From: CAZSMC01 sp964607755
Lineage (GTDB): Bacteria > Zhuqueibacterota > Zhuqueibacteria > Residuimicrobiales > Krinioviventaceae
Direction of reading: 5' to 3'
Assembly (NCBI GenBank): GCA_964607755.1
Contig: CAZSMC010000012.1
Span: 1 to 64,000 of the forward strand
Length of the DNA: 64,000 nucleotides
Shown: positions 52,921-60,448 of the stretch, piece after piece
How positions within the stretch are numbered: position 1 is the stretch's first letter
Layout: the number at the start of each line of letters is the position of its first letter
The notes under the pieces: generated by a model
What the model saw: only the letters and a program-made list of their open reading frames with translations
Database searches by the model: none
What the model was told of the DNA's origin: nothing
Made by a program: the position numbers and the translations under genes

Positions 52921-54597
52921 ATGGAGAATAGAAACGTTGTCATAGGAATCGATTTTGGTACAGACTCTGTTCGAGCTGTTGTTGTGGATGCTGTGAACGG
53001 CGAACAAATTTCTACGGCAGTGGAAAACTACCGGCGCTGGAAAGACGGGCAATATTGCGATCCGGCGCAAAATCAATTTCGCCAGCATCCGTTGGATTAC
53101 ATCGAAGGCCTGGAATCCTGCATAAAACAAGCACTGAAAAACGCCCCGGAGGGGACGGCGGAACATGTCCGTGGTATTTCCGTCGATACAACCGGATCAA
53201 CTCCGGCAGCAGTGGACCACTCGGGCACACCTCTGGCATTAACCAGCGGTTTTGAAGAAGATCCAAATGCCATGTTTATTTTGTGGAAAGATCACACCGC
53301 TGTGGATGAAGCAGCCGAAATTAATGAAAAGGCGCGTTCGTGGGGCGGGGAAGACTTTACAAAATTCGAAGGCGGAATTTATTCTTCTGAATGGTTCTGG
53401 TCAAAGATCCTTCACACTGTGCGCAAAGATGATAAAGTGAACAAAGCCGCTTATTCCTGGGTCGAGCATTGCGACTGGATTCCGGCATTGCTTACTGGCA
53501 CTGAACGTCCGGAAACCATGAAACGAAGCCGTTGCGCCGCAGGCCATAAAGCGATGTGGCACGCGTCGTGGAACGGACTGCCACCGGAAGATTTCTTAAC
53601 CACACTTGATCTCATGCTGGCAGGGTTGCGGAAAAGATTGTACACTGAAACTGTCACCGGCGATGTGGCAGCCGGAACACTCACATCCGAGTGGGCTGAA
53701 CGTCTTGGACTTTCCACTGATGTCATTGTAGGCACGGGCGCGTTTGACGCTCATTTTGGTTCTGTCGGTGCGGAAATTCAACCTTACCAATTGTGCAAAA
53801 TCATGGGCACGTCAACCTGCGATACATTGGTAGCGCCGTCCCAGGATATGGGCGATAAACTGGTTCGCGGCATTTGCGGCCAGGTCGATGGCTCTATCAT
53901 CCCGGGCATGATTGGCCTCGAAGCCGGACAGTCGGCTTTTGGCGATATTTATGCCTGGTTCAAAAACGTTCTCATGTGGCCAATGGAAGACATTCTGGAC
54001 CAGATAAATGGTCTGGAAGAACAAAGGAGAAAGAACCTGTTGGATGCAATCGACAGGATAATTATTTCAGAACTTTCGCGAGAGGCTGAAAAGTTGCCGA
54101 TCGATGACAATCTGGTTTCTGTCGACTGGATGAACGGGCGCCGCACTCCGGACGCGAACCAGGCGCTCAAAGGCGCTATAACCGGACTGAGCCTGGGCTC
54201 TGATGCGCCGCGTATTTTCCGCTCCCTGGTGGAGGCGACAGCTTTTGGCGCCAGAAAAATCATTGACCGCTTTGTAGAAGAGGGCGTAAGAATCGAAAGC
54301 GTCATTGCCATTGGCGGCATTCCCAAAAAATCACCGTTTGTGATGCAAGTGGTTGCTGATGTGCTCAATATGCCTATAAAAGTAGCGCGTGCGGAGCAAG
54401 CCACGGCGTTGGGCTCGGCCATGTTTGCGGCTACTGTGGCTGGGCTCTATTCGTCTGTCAGCGAAGCCCAAAAAGCCATGGGCAATGGCTTTGAGCACGT
54501 TTACGAACCCAATGCTGAAAATGCTGCTACTTATGATACTATTTATGAAAAATATTCCAAAACGTGCGCTGTTATCGAAAACGAGTTAACTGAATAA
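52921..54597 (+). CDS. araB: Ribulokinase
   Basis: A 558-residue FGGY kinase that phosphorylates L-ribulose in arabinose breakdown. VIGIDFGTDSVRAVVVD is the ATPase phosphate loop; YSWVEHCDWIPALLTG and GTFDAHFGSVGA-like GAFDAHFGSVGA are AraB signatures; ESVIAIGGIPKKSPFVMQ and ATALGSAMFAATVAG close the second domain. Length matches the family (about 560). Sits 62 nt after galM. araD follows 27 nt later. Confidence 0.95.
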   Translation: MENRNVVIGIDFGTDSVRAVVVDAVNGEQISTAVENYRRWKDGQYCDPAQNQFRQHPLDYIEGLESCIKQALKNAPEGTAEHVRGISVDTTGSTPAAVDHSGTPLALTSGFEEDPNAMFILWKDHTAVDEAAEINEKARSWGGEDFTKFEGGIYSSEWFWSKILHTVRKDDKVNKAAYSWVEHCDWIPALLTGTERPETMKRSRCAAGHKAMWHASWNGLPPEDFLTTLDLMLAGLRKRLYTETVTGDVAAGTLTSEWAERLGLSTDVIVGTGAFDAHFGSVGAEIQPYQLCKIMGTSTCDTLVAPSQDMGDKLVRGICGQVDGSIIPGMIGLEAGQSAFGDIYAWFKNVLMWPMEDILDQINGLEEQRRKNLLDAIDRIIISELSREAEKLPIDDNLVSVDWMNGRRTPDANQALKGAITGLSLGSDAPRIFRSLVEATAFGARKIIDRFVEEGVRIESVIAIGGIPKKSPFVMQVVADVLNMPIKVARAEQATALGSAMFAATVAGLYSSVSEAQKAMGNGFEHVYEPNAENAATYDTIYEKYSKTCAVIENELTE

Positions 54598-54624
54598 TCC
54601 GGATGCTATTTGCAGAGGTTATCT

Positions 54625-55344
54625 ATGAGGCGGTTTAAAGACCTGAAACGTCAAGTTTATGAATGCAATATGCAGCTCCCAGAACATGGCATTGTCATTT
54701 ATAATTTTGGCAATGCCAGTGCAATCGACCGTGATGCCGGAGTGGTTGCGATAAAACCGTCCGGAGTGATGTACGATGTGCTAAAACCGGAAGATATCGT
54801 TATCGTTGACATGAACGGTAAAATGGTAGAAGGCGGGTTAAACCCATCTTCCGATACAAAAACGCACCTCGTGTTATACAATCATTTTAAATCGATAGGC
54901 GGCGTGGTGCACACTCATTCACCACACGCCGTTGCCTGGGCGCAGGCGATGCGGTCTATTCCGGTTCTGGGCACCACTCACGCCGATCATCTGCCGGTCG
55001 AGGTTCCCTGTACCGAAATCATGACCGACAAAGCGATTCAGGGCGATTACGAGGTGGAAACCGGTAATCAGATTGTGCAGTGTTTTCAAAATATCTCGCC
55101 GGAAGAAGTTGAAATGGTGTTGGTCGCCGGCCACGGTCCGTTCACCTGGGGCAATTCGCCGGAAAAAGCGGTGTACAATAGCATTATTTTGGAAGAACTG
55201 GCAAAAATAGCTTATATGACTACTGTTATAAATCCTCACGTCCAACCGTTGAAAAAAACGTTAATTGACAAACATTATTACAGAAAGCACGGCAAAAACG
55301 CCTATTACGGGCAAAAAGAGCCGGCAAAAGGAGGTTCAGAATGA
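54625..55344 (+). CDS. araD: L-ribulose-5-phosphate 4-epimerase
   Basis: A 239-residue class II aldolase-fold epimerase making D-xylulose 5-phosphate. IVIYNFGNASAID, PSGVMYDVL and GGVVHTHSPHAVAWAQ with the metal His pair, then GTTHADHLPVEVP and LVAGHGPFTWG (the last His), are all AraD signatures. ATG at 54625 has AGAGG about 8 nt upstream; the frame is open a little further. It overlaps the isomerase by 4 nt. Confidence 0.96.
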   Translation: MRRFKDLKRQVYECNMQLPEHGIVIYNFGNASAIDRDAGVVAIKPSGVMYDVLKPEDIVIVDMNGKMVEGGLNPSSDTKTHLVLYNHFKSIGGVVHTHSPHAVAWAQAMRSIPVLGTTHADHLPVEVPCTEIMTDKAIQGDYEVETGNQIVQCFQNISPEEVEMVLVAGHGPFTWGNSPEKAVYNSIILEELAKIAYMTTVINPHVQPLKKTLIDKHYYRKHGKNAYYGQKEPAKGGSE

Positions 55345-56822
55345 AAAATATCCCACATGTGAAATGCGGTATCGTTGCTGTGAGTCGCGATTGTTTTCCC
55401 ATAGAGCTGTCGAATAAACGTCGAATACAGGTTGTAGAGCAATGCGGCAAGCAGGATGTGCCTGTGGTAGAAGTTCAAACAATAATCGAAAGTGAAAATG
55501 ATATTGCTCCGGCATTGCAGGAGATAAGGGATAAAAATATCAATACTCTGGTCGTCTATCTTGGCAACTTTGGCCCGGAGGGCCCGACAACAAAATTGAT
55601 GCAACAATTCGACGGACCGAAAATGGTTATGGCTGCGGCTGAAGAAAGCGCTGATGACCTCATCGATGGCCGGGGTGATGCGTTTTGCGGCATGCTGAAC
55701 AATTCTTATAATCTCGGTCTGCGAAAATTGGCCGCTTACATCCCGGAATATCCGGTTGGCACGCCAGATCAAGTCGCGCAAATAATAAACGATTTTTTAC
55801 CGGTCGCCCGAGTCATCCTGGGACTGCAACATCTAAAAATATTTTCCTTTGGTCCGCGTCCGCAGGATTTTCTCGCCTGCAATGCGCCAATCAAACCGTT
55901 GTTCGATCTCGGTGTAGAAATTATGGAAAACAGCGAGCTCGATCTTTACGATATTGTCCAGGAAGCCAAAGGCGATCCCATGGTTAAAAAGATCTCCGAT
56001 GCCATGACTGAAGAGCTGGGCGAGGGCAACTCGTATCCTGATCTGGTGGAAAAACTGGCGCAGTATGAAGTGGCGTTACGTAAATTTATGGATGATAATT
56101 TGGGCGATTCCGAATTTGGTATTTTTGCCAACAAGTGCTGGCCGGCGTTTGAAAAGTACTTTGGCCATGTGCCGTGCTATATCAATTCCCGTCTGGCAGC
56201 CGATGGCATTCCGGTGGCCTGCGAAGTCGATATTTACGGCGCGCTTAGCGAATATATGATTGCCTGCGCCACAATGCTTCCGCCATCTATTTTAGACATC
56301 AATAACACGGTGCCAAAAGATATGGTCGAGGCGAATAAACAGCAGATTGGCAATTATCAGCCGACTGATCTTTTTATGGGATTTCATTGCGGCAATACCA
56401 CAGCGAGCTGCATGATCAATCCGAAAATGAATTACCAGCGAATTATGCACCGTCTTATGGAGCCGGGAAAGGATCCGGACATTACCAGAGGAACGCTCGA
56501 AGGTCAGCTTATGCCCGGACCGGTAACTATTTTCCGGTTACAGTCCACGGCTGATACACAACTGAAATCCTATGTGGCGCAAGGCGAGTTACTGAATATC
56601 GCTCCCAAATCTTTTGGCAGTATCGGCGTTTTTGCGATCCCGGAAATGGGACGATTTTATCGTCACGTGCTCATCGGCAAAAGATTCCCGCACCATACGG
56701 CTGTTGCTTTTGATCACGCCGGACAGACGCTTTTTGCTGCCACCAAACTGCTTGGCGTGGATGATGTGTCGTTCAACCAGCCTAAAGGATTTTTCTATAA
56801 AAATGAGAACCCGTTTGGGTAA
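55341..56822 (+). CDS. L-fucose/L-arabinose isomerase family protein
   Basis: A 493-residue isomerase of the fucose/arabinose-isomerase superfamily, closer to L-fucose isomerase than to AraA. VVYLGNFGPEGPTTKLMQ, CYINSRLAADGIPVACEVDIYGALSEY and MGFHCGNTTASCM carry the Glu, Asp and His that ligate the catalytic metal in this family. Being last in the operon with araB and araD, it most likely converts L-arabinose to L-ribulose, replacing the absent classical AraA (inference). It ends near a hairpin. Confidence 0.88.
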   Translation: MKNIPHVKCGIVAVSRDCFPIELSNKRRIQVVEQCGKQDVPVVEVQTIIESENDIAPALQEIRDKNINTLVVYLGNFGPEGPTTKLMQQFDGPKMVMAAAEESADDLIDGRGDAFCGMLNNSYNLGLRKLAAYIPEYPVGTPDQVAQIINDFLPVARVILGLQHLKIFSFGPRPQDFLACNAPIKPLFDLGVEIMENSELDLYDIVQEAKGDPMVKKISDAMTEELGEGNSYPDLVEKLAQYEVALRKFMDDNLGDSEFGIFANKCWPAFEKYFGHVPCYINSRLAADGIPVACEVDIYGALSEYMIACATMLPPSILDINNTVPKDMVEANKQQIGNYQPTDLFMGFHCGNTTASCMINPKMNYQRIMHRLMEPGKDPDITRGTLEGQLMPGPVTIFRLQSTADTQLKSYVAQGELLNIAPKSFGSIGVFAIPEMGRFYRHVLIGKRFPHHTAVAFDHAGQTLFAATKLLGVDDVSFNQPKGFFYKNENPFG

Positions 56823-56859
56823 CGCTTTTGAGGCGGGCGTTAAATGTCCAACAACACAA

Positions 56860-56971
56860 CTAACGTGCAAGCGACGTCTTACCACTGAAGTTAAAAACAC
56901 TAATTTTTACCTTAAAGTCAAACATTCTAAAATCACGCTCACTAAGCTTGTCGCGTTGAGTTGAAAGTTAG
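56860..56971. other. attC-like imperfect palindrome
   Basis: CTAAC (56860-56864) pairs with GTTAG (56967-56971); inside them CAAGCGAC (56868-56875) pairs with GTCGC-G-TTG (56950-56958) leaving one bulged G. Such nested short stems with an extrahelical base and a long variable loop resemble integron attC sites. Consensus boxes fit only in part. It lies between the arabinose operon and a truncated toxin-like gene. Confidence 0.25.
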
Positions 56972-57025
56972 CTGAGTGTTATTTAAACATGCTTGTATCC
57001 CGGGAGATTAAAGTAATGGAGCTCT

Positions 57026-57319
57026 TTACAATGGTAAGTATTCGACTCGGTTTTCGAGATCCTTTGATTCTCCCGCTTTTGCGATTATTGCTAAATCACG
57101 GATGCAAATTCCTATCGATACGCGTAATTGGTGCGCATAAATAATTCCATTGAAAGGCATCTTGTTTCTCTGGCGCTTTGTTGCTTCTTGTAATAGGTTA
57201 TAATCGCGGCTGAACAATACACGTCCCAATTCATTCGCTCGATCCAGTAATTCTGCTTCGTCAAACTCACTTGTACCATCTTTTAATGAGGTAATTATAT
57301 CGACACCACGTGCTCTTAA
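57026..57319 (-). pseudogene. DUF5615 (Mut7-C/PIN-like) toxin gene, N-terminally truncated
   Basis: A minus-strand fragment of about 97 codons with no ATG. It reads LRARGVDIITSLKDGTSEFD, EAELLDRANELGRVLFSRDYNLL and then GIIYAH, matching DUF5615 PIN-like proteins from roughly residue 20 onward. The usual first part, which carries the LLDExxP acidic site, is missing; a TGA stop (57320-57322) sits immediately before. No DUF433 antitoxin partner is seen. A relic of a toxin-antitoxin module; frames inside are remnants. Confidence 0.65.
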
Positions 57320-57346
57320 TCATTTGTAATAAAATAAAAAAACTTC

Positions 57347-57375
57347 TTGACTTTGAATAAAATTTTTTATATTAT
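57347..57375 (+). promoter_or_regulatory. Sigma70-like promoter of the lacI-type gene
   Basis: TTGACT at 57347-57352, a 17-nt spacer and TATTAT at 57370-57375. It lies about 80 nt ahead of the regulator start, and a LacI-type operator begins right at the -10 box. Confidence 0.6.
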
Positions 57376-57388
57376 GAAAACGTTATCA
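57375..57388 (+). promoter_or_regulatory. LacI-family operator
   Basis: TGAAAACGTTATCA is a near-perfect palindrome centred on CG, the usual shape of LacI/CcpA operators. It overlaps the end of the predicted -10 box, so binding would repress the regulator gene (autoregulation). A related half-conserved site TGAAAACGATATTA lies at 57443-57456. Confidence 0.6.
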
Positions 57389-57442
57389 TTATTAAGGATA
57401 AAGAAAATATATAAAATTATTATAAACATAGATTAAAATAAA

Positions 57443-57456
57443 TGAAAACGATATTA
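57443..57456 (+). promoter_or_regulatory. Second possible LacI-family operator
   Basis: TGAAAACGATATTA shares its left half and CG centre with the site at 57375. It lies 4 nt before the regulator start codon, overlapping the leader. Confidence 0.4.
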
Positions 57457-57460
57457 TATA

Positions 57461-58468
57461 ATGAAAAAAACATCAAGTCTGAAAGAGGTTGCTACTAAAG
57501 CCGGAGTTTCGATAGCAACCGTTTCTCGTGCTCTCAATTATCCTGAAAAGGTACAGTCTAATACGCTTAATAGAATAAATAGAGTTATCAAAGAAATTAA
57601 TTACCGTCCCAATAGAGTGGCGCAACGGTTACGAATTAAAGGTGGACTCAGAAAAATATTTGGTTTATTGGTGCCGGATATTCAAAATCCTTTTTATGTT
57701 GATGTTGTCAGGGGAGTAGAAGATTATGCTTACAGCAGAAATTACGCGTTGTTAATGTGTAATTTTGCACAGAATAAAGAAAAGGAAAGAATGTATCTGA
57801 AAATCATGAAATCCGAATCGGTTGACGGAATGATAGTGGCGCCTTTTGACAAGGCTGATCAAGATGTCATAGAGTTGCTGGAAGAGTCGTTTCCGATTGT
57901 TTGTGTGGACAGAGGGTTGGCTGATTATGAGGATGTTGACATTGTTTTGGTTGATAATGAAAAAGGTGCGTTCGAAGCTGTGAGCCTTTTAATTGAAAAA
58001 GGGCATAAAAGAATAGCTTATATAGGTGGTTTGCCGTCAATCCCAACCACTCAACAACGTAAAGATGGATATATCAAAGCTTTTCAGAAATATAATAAAC
58101 CTGTCGAGGAAGAATTAATCAAGTTTGGTGATTCAAAACATGACAGTGGTAAAGAAATTTTAAAAGAATTGCTTCAGTTGCAGGAACGACCCACTGCTAT
58201 TTTTACTGGTAATAATTTAATAACTCTTGGTGCGTTGGAAACCATACATTCAATGAAGATGGCTATTCCGGATGATGTTGCCATTGTTGGGTTTGATGAT
58301 ATGCCGTGGTCTATATCATTGAATCCACCACTTACAGCGGTTAGACAGCCTGGTTATGAGATTGGCAAGCGAGCTGCTGATTTATTGTATCAAAGAATTA
58401 TTGAACCAGAAAAGCCGTCGGTTAAAATGATGTTGAATACTGAATTGATTATACGTCATTCTTGCTAA
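57461..58468 (+). CDS. LacI-family transcriptional regulator
   Basis: A 335-residue sugar-responsive DNA-binding protein. The N-terminal helix-turn-helix reads SLKEVATKAGVSIATVSRAL, with the hinge NYRPNRVAQRLR, followed by the periplasmic-binding-like effector domain from IFGLLVPDIQNPFYVDVVRG to the end (VGFDDMPWSISLNPPLTAVRQP). It could control either the arabinose operon to its left or the receptor/sulfatase genes to its right. Operator-like sites overlap its own promoter, and none was seen by eye before galM. Confidence 0.95.
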   Translation: MKKTSSLKEVATKAGVSIATVSRALNYPEKVQSNTLNRINRVIKEINYRPNRVAQRLRIKGGLRKIFGLLVPDIQNPFYVDVVRGVEDYAYSRNYALLMCNFAQNKEKERMYLKIMKSESVDGMIVAPFDKADQDVIELLEESFPIVCVDRGLADYEDVDIVLVDNEKGAFEAVSLLIEKGHKRIAYIGGLPSIPTTQQRKDGYIKAFQKYNKPVEEELIKFGDSKHDSGKEILKELLQLQERPTAIFTGNNLITLGALETIHSMKMAIPDDVAIVGFDDMPWSISLNPPLTAVRQPGYEIGKRAADLLYQRIIEPEKPSVKMMLNTELIIRHSC

Positions 58469-58503
58469 ATCACAACTTGTGCCATATCGAACAGGAGGTA
58501 AAA

Positions 58504-60306
58504 ATGTACAAGTTCGCCAACAAAATTTTGTTTTTTATTTTAATTGGAGTGGCTTTTTCTCTAAATGCTCAGGAACTCCTTTTATCGCCCTCTCCATTAT
58601 ATATGGGGAAAATTCCAGTCGGCAGTTCATCAGAACGACAAATACTTCTTTATAACATTACAGCAGGTCCAATAACAGTGAGTTCTATTACCATTGACGG
58701 CACAGATCAATCGCTGTTTACCGTAATAGAAGATCCCGGAAATTTTACCCTGGGACCTATTGAGAAAAAAGCAATATCGATAAAGTACAAGCCTGACAGC
58801 GCTGTTGAAAATACTGCGCTTTTTACGGTTGAAAGCAGCGCCGGTACGTTTTCGGAGACGTTGTCCGGATACGGTATTCAGGAGGCAGGTGGCCTTCAGC
58901 TGTTTGAGAGGATATTGGGGACGAATGAAGATGATAATGGAAGCAATATCAATCAAACAAGGGACGGCGGTTTTATCATTGTCGGAAGCACAACGCCGTT
59001 TGATGAAGACTATAGGAGTGTTTATTTGATCAAGACAGATGCTGCGGGTAAGGTGGAATGGACTGCAATTTATGGCGATGATAAGGGAGTTGACTCGGGC
59101 GCTGATGTGATTCAAACAGAGGATGGTGGTTATCTTGTTCTGGGTCGTACAGAGAATTTTGGAGTCGGCGGTTTTGATATCCTGTTGCTGCGATACAATT
59201 CAGACGGAGAATATCAGTGGAAAAAAACTTACGGGTCTGTCAATGAAGAGTCGGGATCAAGAATAATCGCTGCTGATGACGGAGGCTATTTCCTGCTGGG
59301 ACAAACGACTCCTCGATCGGGGATTGGCAAGAATATGTTTTTGGTCAAAACAGACGCAGAGGGTACAGAGCAATGGAGGACCACATATGGCGGAGAAAAC
59401 GGCACAGGCGGCGATGATATGATACAATTGTCAGACGGAAATTTTGCCATTGTCGGTTTTCTTGCCAAAGATGATGATTTCCAGGTTTATTTTATCAAGA
59501 TAGATGACAAAGGAGATCTGATCTGGGAGAAATCGTTCGGCGGCTCGGCGTATGATACCGGATCATCGGTTCGGGAGACTCGTGACGGCGGTTTTGTGAT
59601 CTGCGGCTATACTTCCAGTATGGGAGCGGGAGGCCGGGATGGGTATGTCGTTAGGTTGGATGATTCGGGTAGTCTGTTGTGGGAAGAGACATTTGGACAT
59701 GTTAATAACGATCAATTCGAGGGTATTGCGGAAACACCCGCCGGCAATTTTATTGCTGTCGGAAATACGGTCACCCGGATTACAACGGATGAACAATATA
59801 CGGATGCTTTTATGGTCAAACTCGACAAGAATGGCAATCATATATGGTCTAAACAATTTGGCGGATATTTATCTGATGGATGGGTTGAAATATTAAAGAC
59901 AAACGACGGTGGTTATGTCAATTTGGGGAATACCCAAAGTTACAGTAAATCCAGAGATATTTATCTGAGTAAAGTCAATAATGACGGCGTTATCTCTTCA
60001 ATAGATAAAGAACAAGGTTCAAAGACGCGTCCCGATAACTTTGTATTATATCAGAATTATCCAAATCCATTTAATGCCTCGACTCGAATAAAATTTACAG
60101 TTCCCCAAGGCAAATTTGAACAGCATGTCTCTATAAAATTAATTGATATTTTAGGTCATATCAGAGCAACGCTACTCGACACCAGAAAAAATCCGGGTGT
60201 TTATGAAATACAATTTACGGCAAATCATTTATCCAGTGGTGTTTATTTTTATCAATTAAAAGCCGGCGAGAGTGTCTGTACAAAAAAATTGATTTTACTT
60301 GATTAA
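58504..60306 (+). CDS. Secreted seven-bladed propeller protein with sorting domain
   Basis: A 600-residue secreted protein. A signal peptide (about 1-23, ending SLNAQ) is followed by a choice-of-anchor/ASPM-Hydin-like domain (residues about 25-125), then seven repeats near residues 135-500, each with a D-G-G/N-[FY]-x-x-x-G core (for example TRDGGFIIVGST, TEDGGYLVLGRT, TNDGGYVNLGNT), fitting one seven-bladed propeller. The C-terminus is a T9SS-type sorting domain with YQNYPNPFNASTRI. ATG at 58504 has AGGAGG upstream. It precedes a TonB receptor and sulfatase. Function unknown; a surface carbohydrate-binding role is possible. Confidence 0.82.
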   Translation: MYKFANKILFFILIGVAFSLNAQELLLSPSPLYMGKIPVGSSSERQILLYNITAGPITVSSITIDGTDQSLFTVIEDPGNFTLGPIEKKAISIKYKPDSAVENTALFTVESSAGTFSETLSGYGIQEAGGLQLFERILGTNEDDNGSNINQTRDGGFIIVGSTTPFDEDYRSVYLIKTDAAGKVEWTAIYGDDKGVDSGADVIQTEDGGYLVLGRTENFGVGGFDILLLRYNSDGEYQWKKTYGSVNEESGSRIIAADDGGYFLLGQTTPRSGIGKNMFLVKTDAEGTEQWRTTYGGENGTGGDDMIQLSDGNFAIVGFLAKDDDFQVYFIKIDDKGDLIWEKSFGGSAYDTGSSVRETRDGGFVICGYTSSMGAGGRDGYVVRLDDSGSLLWEETFGHVNNDQFEGIAETPAGNFIAVGNTVTRITTDEQYTDAFMVKLDKNGNHIWSKQFGGYLSDGWVEILKTNDGGYVNLGNTQSYSKSRDIYLSKVNNDGVISSIDKEQGSKTRPDNFVLYQNYPNPFNASTRIKFTVPQGKFEQHVSIKLIDILGHIRATLLDTRKNPGVYEIQFTANHLSSGVYFYQLKAGESVCTKKLILLD

Positions 60307-60323
60307 AAATAGTAACTTGAAAT

Positions 60324-60340
60324 CTATGTTTTTAACATAG
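60324..60340 (+). other. Small hairpin between propeller and receptor genes
   Basis: CTATGTT/AACATAG, a perfect 7-bp stem with a 3-nt loop, just after the propeller gene's stop. No T-run follows, so it is probably not a strong terminator. Confidence 0.35.
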
Positions 60341-60379
60341 GAAACGAAAGCAGTGGTCTAAAAATTTAGAGGAGGTGAG

Positions 60380-60430
60380 TTGAAAGCGGTTGTTTTACAG
60401 GCAGCATATAAAAAAAGATCAGTTTATTAA
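60380..60430 (+). CDS. Possible 16-residue leader peptide
   Basis: GAGGAGGTGAG immediately precedes a TTG that opens a 16-codon frame (KAVVLQAAYKKRSVY after the start) ending 18 nt before the TonB receptor start. The strong ribosome-binding site with no larger gene suggests a leader peptide or a purely structural coincidence. Low certainty. Confidence 0.25.
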   Translation: MKAVVLQAAYKKRSVY

Positions 60431-60448
60431 CCAAAAGGAGGCTCAACC

